DNA of 5,797 nucleotides from Bacillota bacterium. GTDB taxonomy: Bacteria > Bacillota > Bacilli > Bacillales_B > DSM-18226. Below the pieces are notes generated by a model, which was not told where the DNA came from, made no database searches, and worked only from the letters and a program-made list of their open reading frames with translations. Location of the stretch: NCBI GenBank assembly GCA_021821235.1, contig JAKACS010000239.1, forward strand, positions 1 to 5,797, given 5' to 3'. The translations under genes were made by a program, and so were the position numbers. Shown here piece by piece: positions 5,144 through 5,797 of this stretch (the first letter of the stretch is position 1; each line of letters begins with the position of its first letter).

Positions 5144-5797
5144 ATGAACCCTACCATAAAGGATGTGGCGAAAAAAGCAAATGTTTCAATCGCCACAGTA
5201 TCAAGAATTTTAAACAATAAACCTGGTTTTTCCGAAAAAACAAAGCAAAAGGTTTTAAAAGTTATTGAAGAACTTGGTTATCAGCCGAATGCAGTTGCTC
5301 GCGGGCTGGTGAACAAAAGAACCGAAACGATTGGCGTTTTAATTCCAAAAGTTTCGAACATGCTTGCAGCTGAAATCCTAAACGGCATTGACGATTTTGC
5401 CCATCATTTAGGATTAAGTGTAATCGTTTGCAATACAGACAGCAATGGCAAACGGACGATGGACTACTTAAGGATTCTTGCCGAAAAACGGATTGATGGA
5501 ATTATTTTTGTAAGTGAAATGGTAACAGATGCCTATTATCAAGCAATTTTGGAAATGAAGGTGCCGGTTGTCCTTGTTTCAACGATTTCCTATCAGTTTC
5601 CGCTTCCTTACGTAAAAGTGGATGACAGGCACGCGGCCTTTAGTGCAACCGACTATTTGATTCGGCAGGGTCATCGGAAAATTGCAATGATTACCGGTAG
5701 TGAAAGCGATCCGGTAGCCGGAATTCCAAGAATTGAAGGATACAAATCGGCACTTTCATTGAATGGACTCGACATCAATGAAAAATGGATTGTGAAT
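5144..5797 (+). CDS. LacI/CcpA-family transcriptional regulator (5' part)
   Basis: The first 218 residues of a LacI-family DNA-binding regulator are present; the reading frame is open to the right edge and the family usually runs to about 330-340 residues. The N-terminal helix-turn-helix spans about 4-23 (TIKDVAKKANVSIATVSRIL). The hinge helix is YQPNAVARGL (46-55), with L55 the expected minor-groove intercalating residue. From about 62 the periplasmic-binding-like core begins (ETIGVLIPKVSN), with DGIIFVSE (118-125), PVVLVS (141-146), VDDRHAA (159-165) and GHRKIAMITG (176-185). The headpiece and hinge closely resemble CcpA as recalled, but the core appears diverged, so a local sugar-responsive repressor is more likely than CcpA itself. 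ATG 5144 follows a purine-rich GAGGAAGGGA ribosome binding region (5129-5138). It probably controls the preceding operon, its own promoter, or genes beyond the window. Confidence 0.93.
   Translation, partial: MNPTIKDVAKKANVSIATVSRILNNKPGFSEKTKQKVLKVIEELGYQPNAVARGLVNKRTETIGVLIPKVSNMLAAEILNGIDDFAHHLGLSVIVCNTDSNGKRTMDYLRILAEKRIDGIIFVSEMVTDAYYQAILEMKVPVVLVSTISYQFPLPYVKVDDRHAAFSATDYLIRQGHRKIAMITGSESDPVAGIPRIEGYKSALSLNGLDINEKWIVN

Noticed and set aside
1..5797. tRNA or rRNA genes, CRISPR arrays, insertion sequences, riboswitches, attachment sites
   Set aside because: No direct-repeat arrays, transposase-like frames, tRNA-like folds or long structured leaders were seen. The only stretch of notable non-coding sequence is 4950-5143, explained by the stem-loop, promoter and operators.

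Overview
The window looks like a Bacillaceae (Firmicutes) chromosome segment. The DNA is moderately AT-rich, purine-rich Shine-Dalgarno sites precede every gene, the promoter is a vegetative TTGACT/TATGAT type, the regulator resembles CcpA, and the sugar ABC transporter has no ATPase gene in view. Genus assignment is inference. All genes are on the + strand.

Positions 1-4949 are the 3' part of one tightly packed sugar catabolic operon. It holds the C-terminal end of a MalF/UgpA-type permease (2-214), a complete MalG/UgpE-type permease (253-1080), a ThuA-domain protein (1100-1822), two adjacent Gfo/Idh/MocA NAD(P)-dependent sugar dehydrogenases (1848-2897 and 2914-3972) and a xylose-isomerase-like TIM-barrel isomerase/epimerase (3981-4949). 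Gaps are 8-38 nt. A perfect 20-bp stem-loop (4957-5000) closes the operon. The substrate-binding protein, the rest of the first permease and the operon promoter lie upstream of the window.

Positions 5001-5143 hold a strong promoter overlapped and followed by two LacI-family operator-like sites (TGAAAACGTAATCA and the perfect palindrome GTAAACGTTTAC), with centres 16 bp apart. A LacI/CcpA-type repressor gene begins at 5144 and runs off the right edge.

The gene order permease-permease-ThuA-Gfo/Idh matches the rhizobial thuEFGKAB operon (without thuK), which imports trehalose and related disaccharides and oxidises them to 3-keto derivatives. Here a second dehydrogenase and a TIM-barrel isomerase are added. 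The resulting set recalls the E. coli ycj cluster, where one dehydrogenase makes a 3-keto-glucoside, a TIM-barrel enzyme epimerises it and a second dehydrogenase reduces it. The working model is uptake of a glycoside or disaccharide followed by processing through a keto intermediate rather than by phosphorolysis or a classical glycosidase. The actual substrate cannot be read from the sequence.
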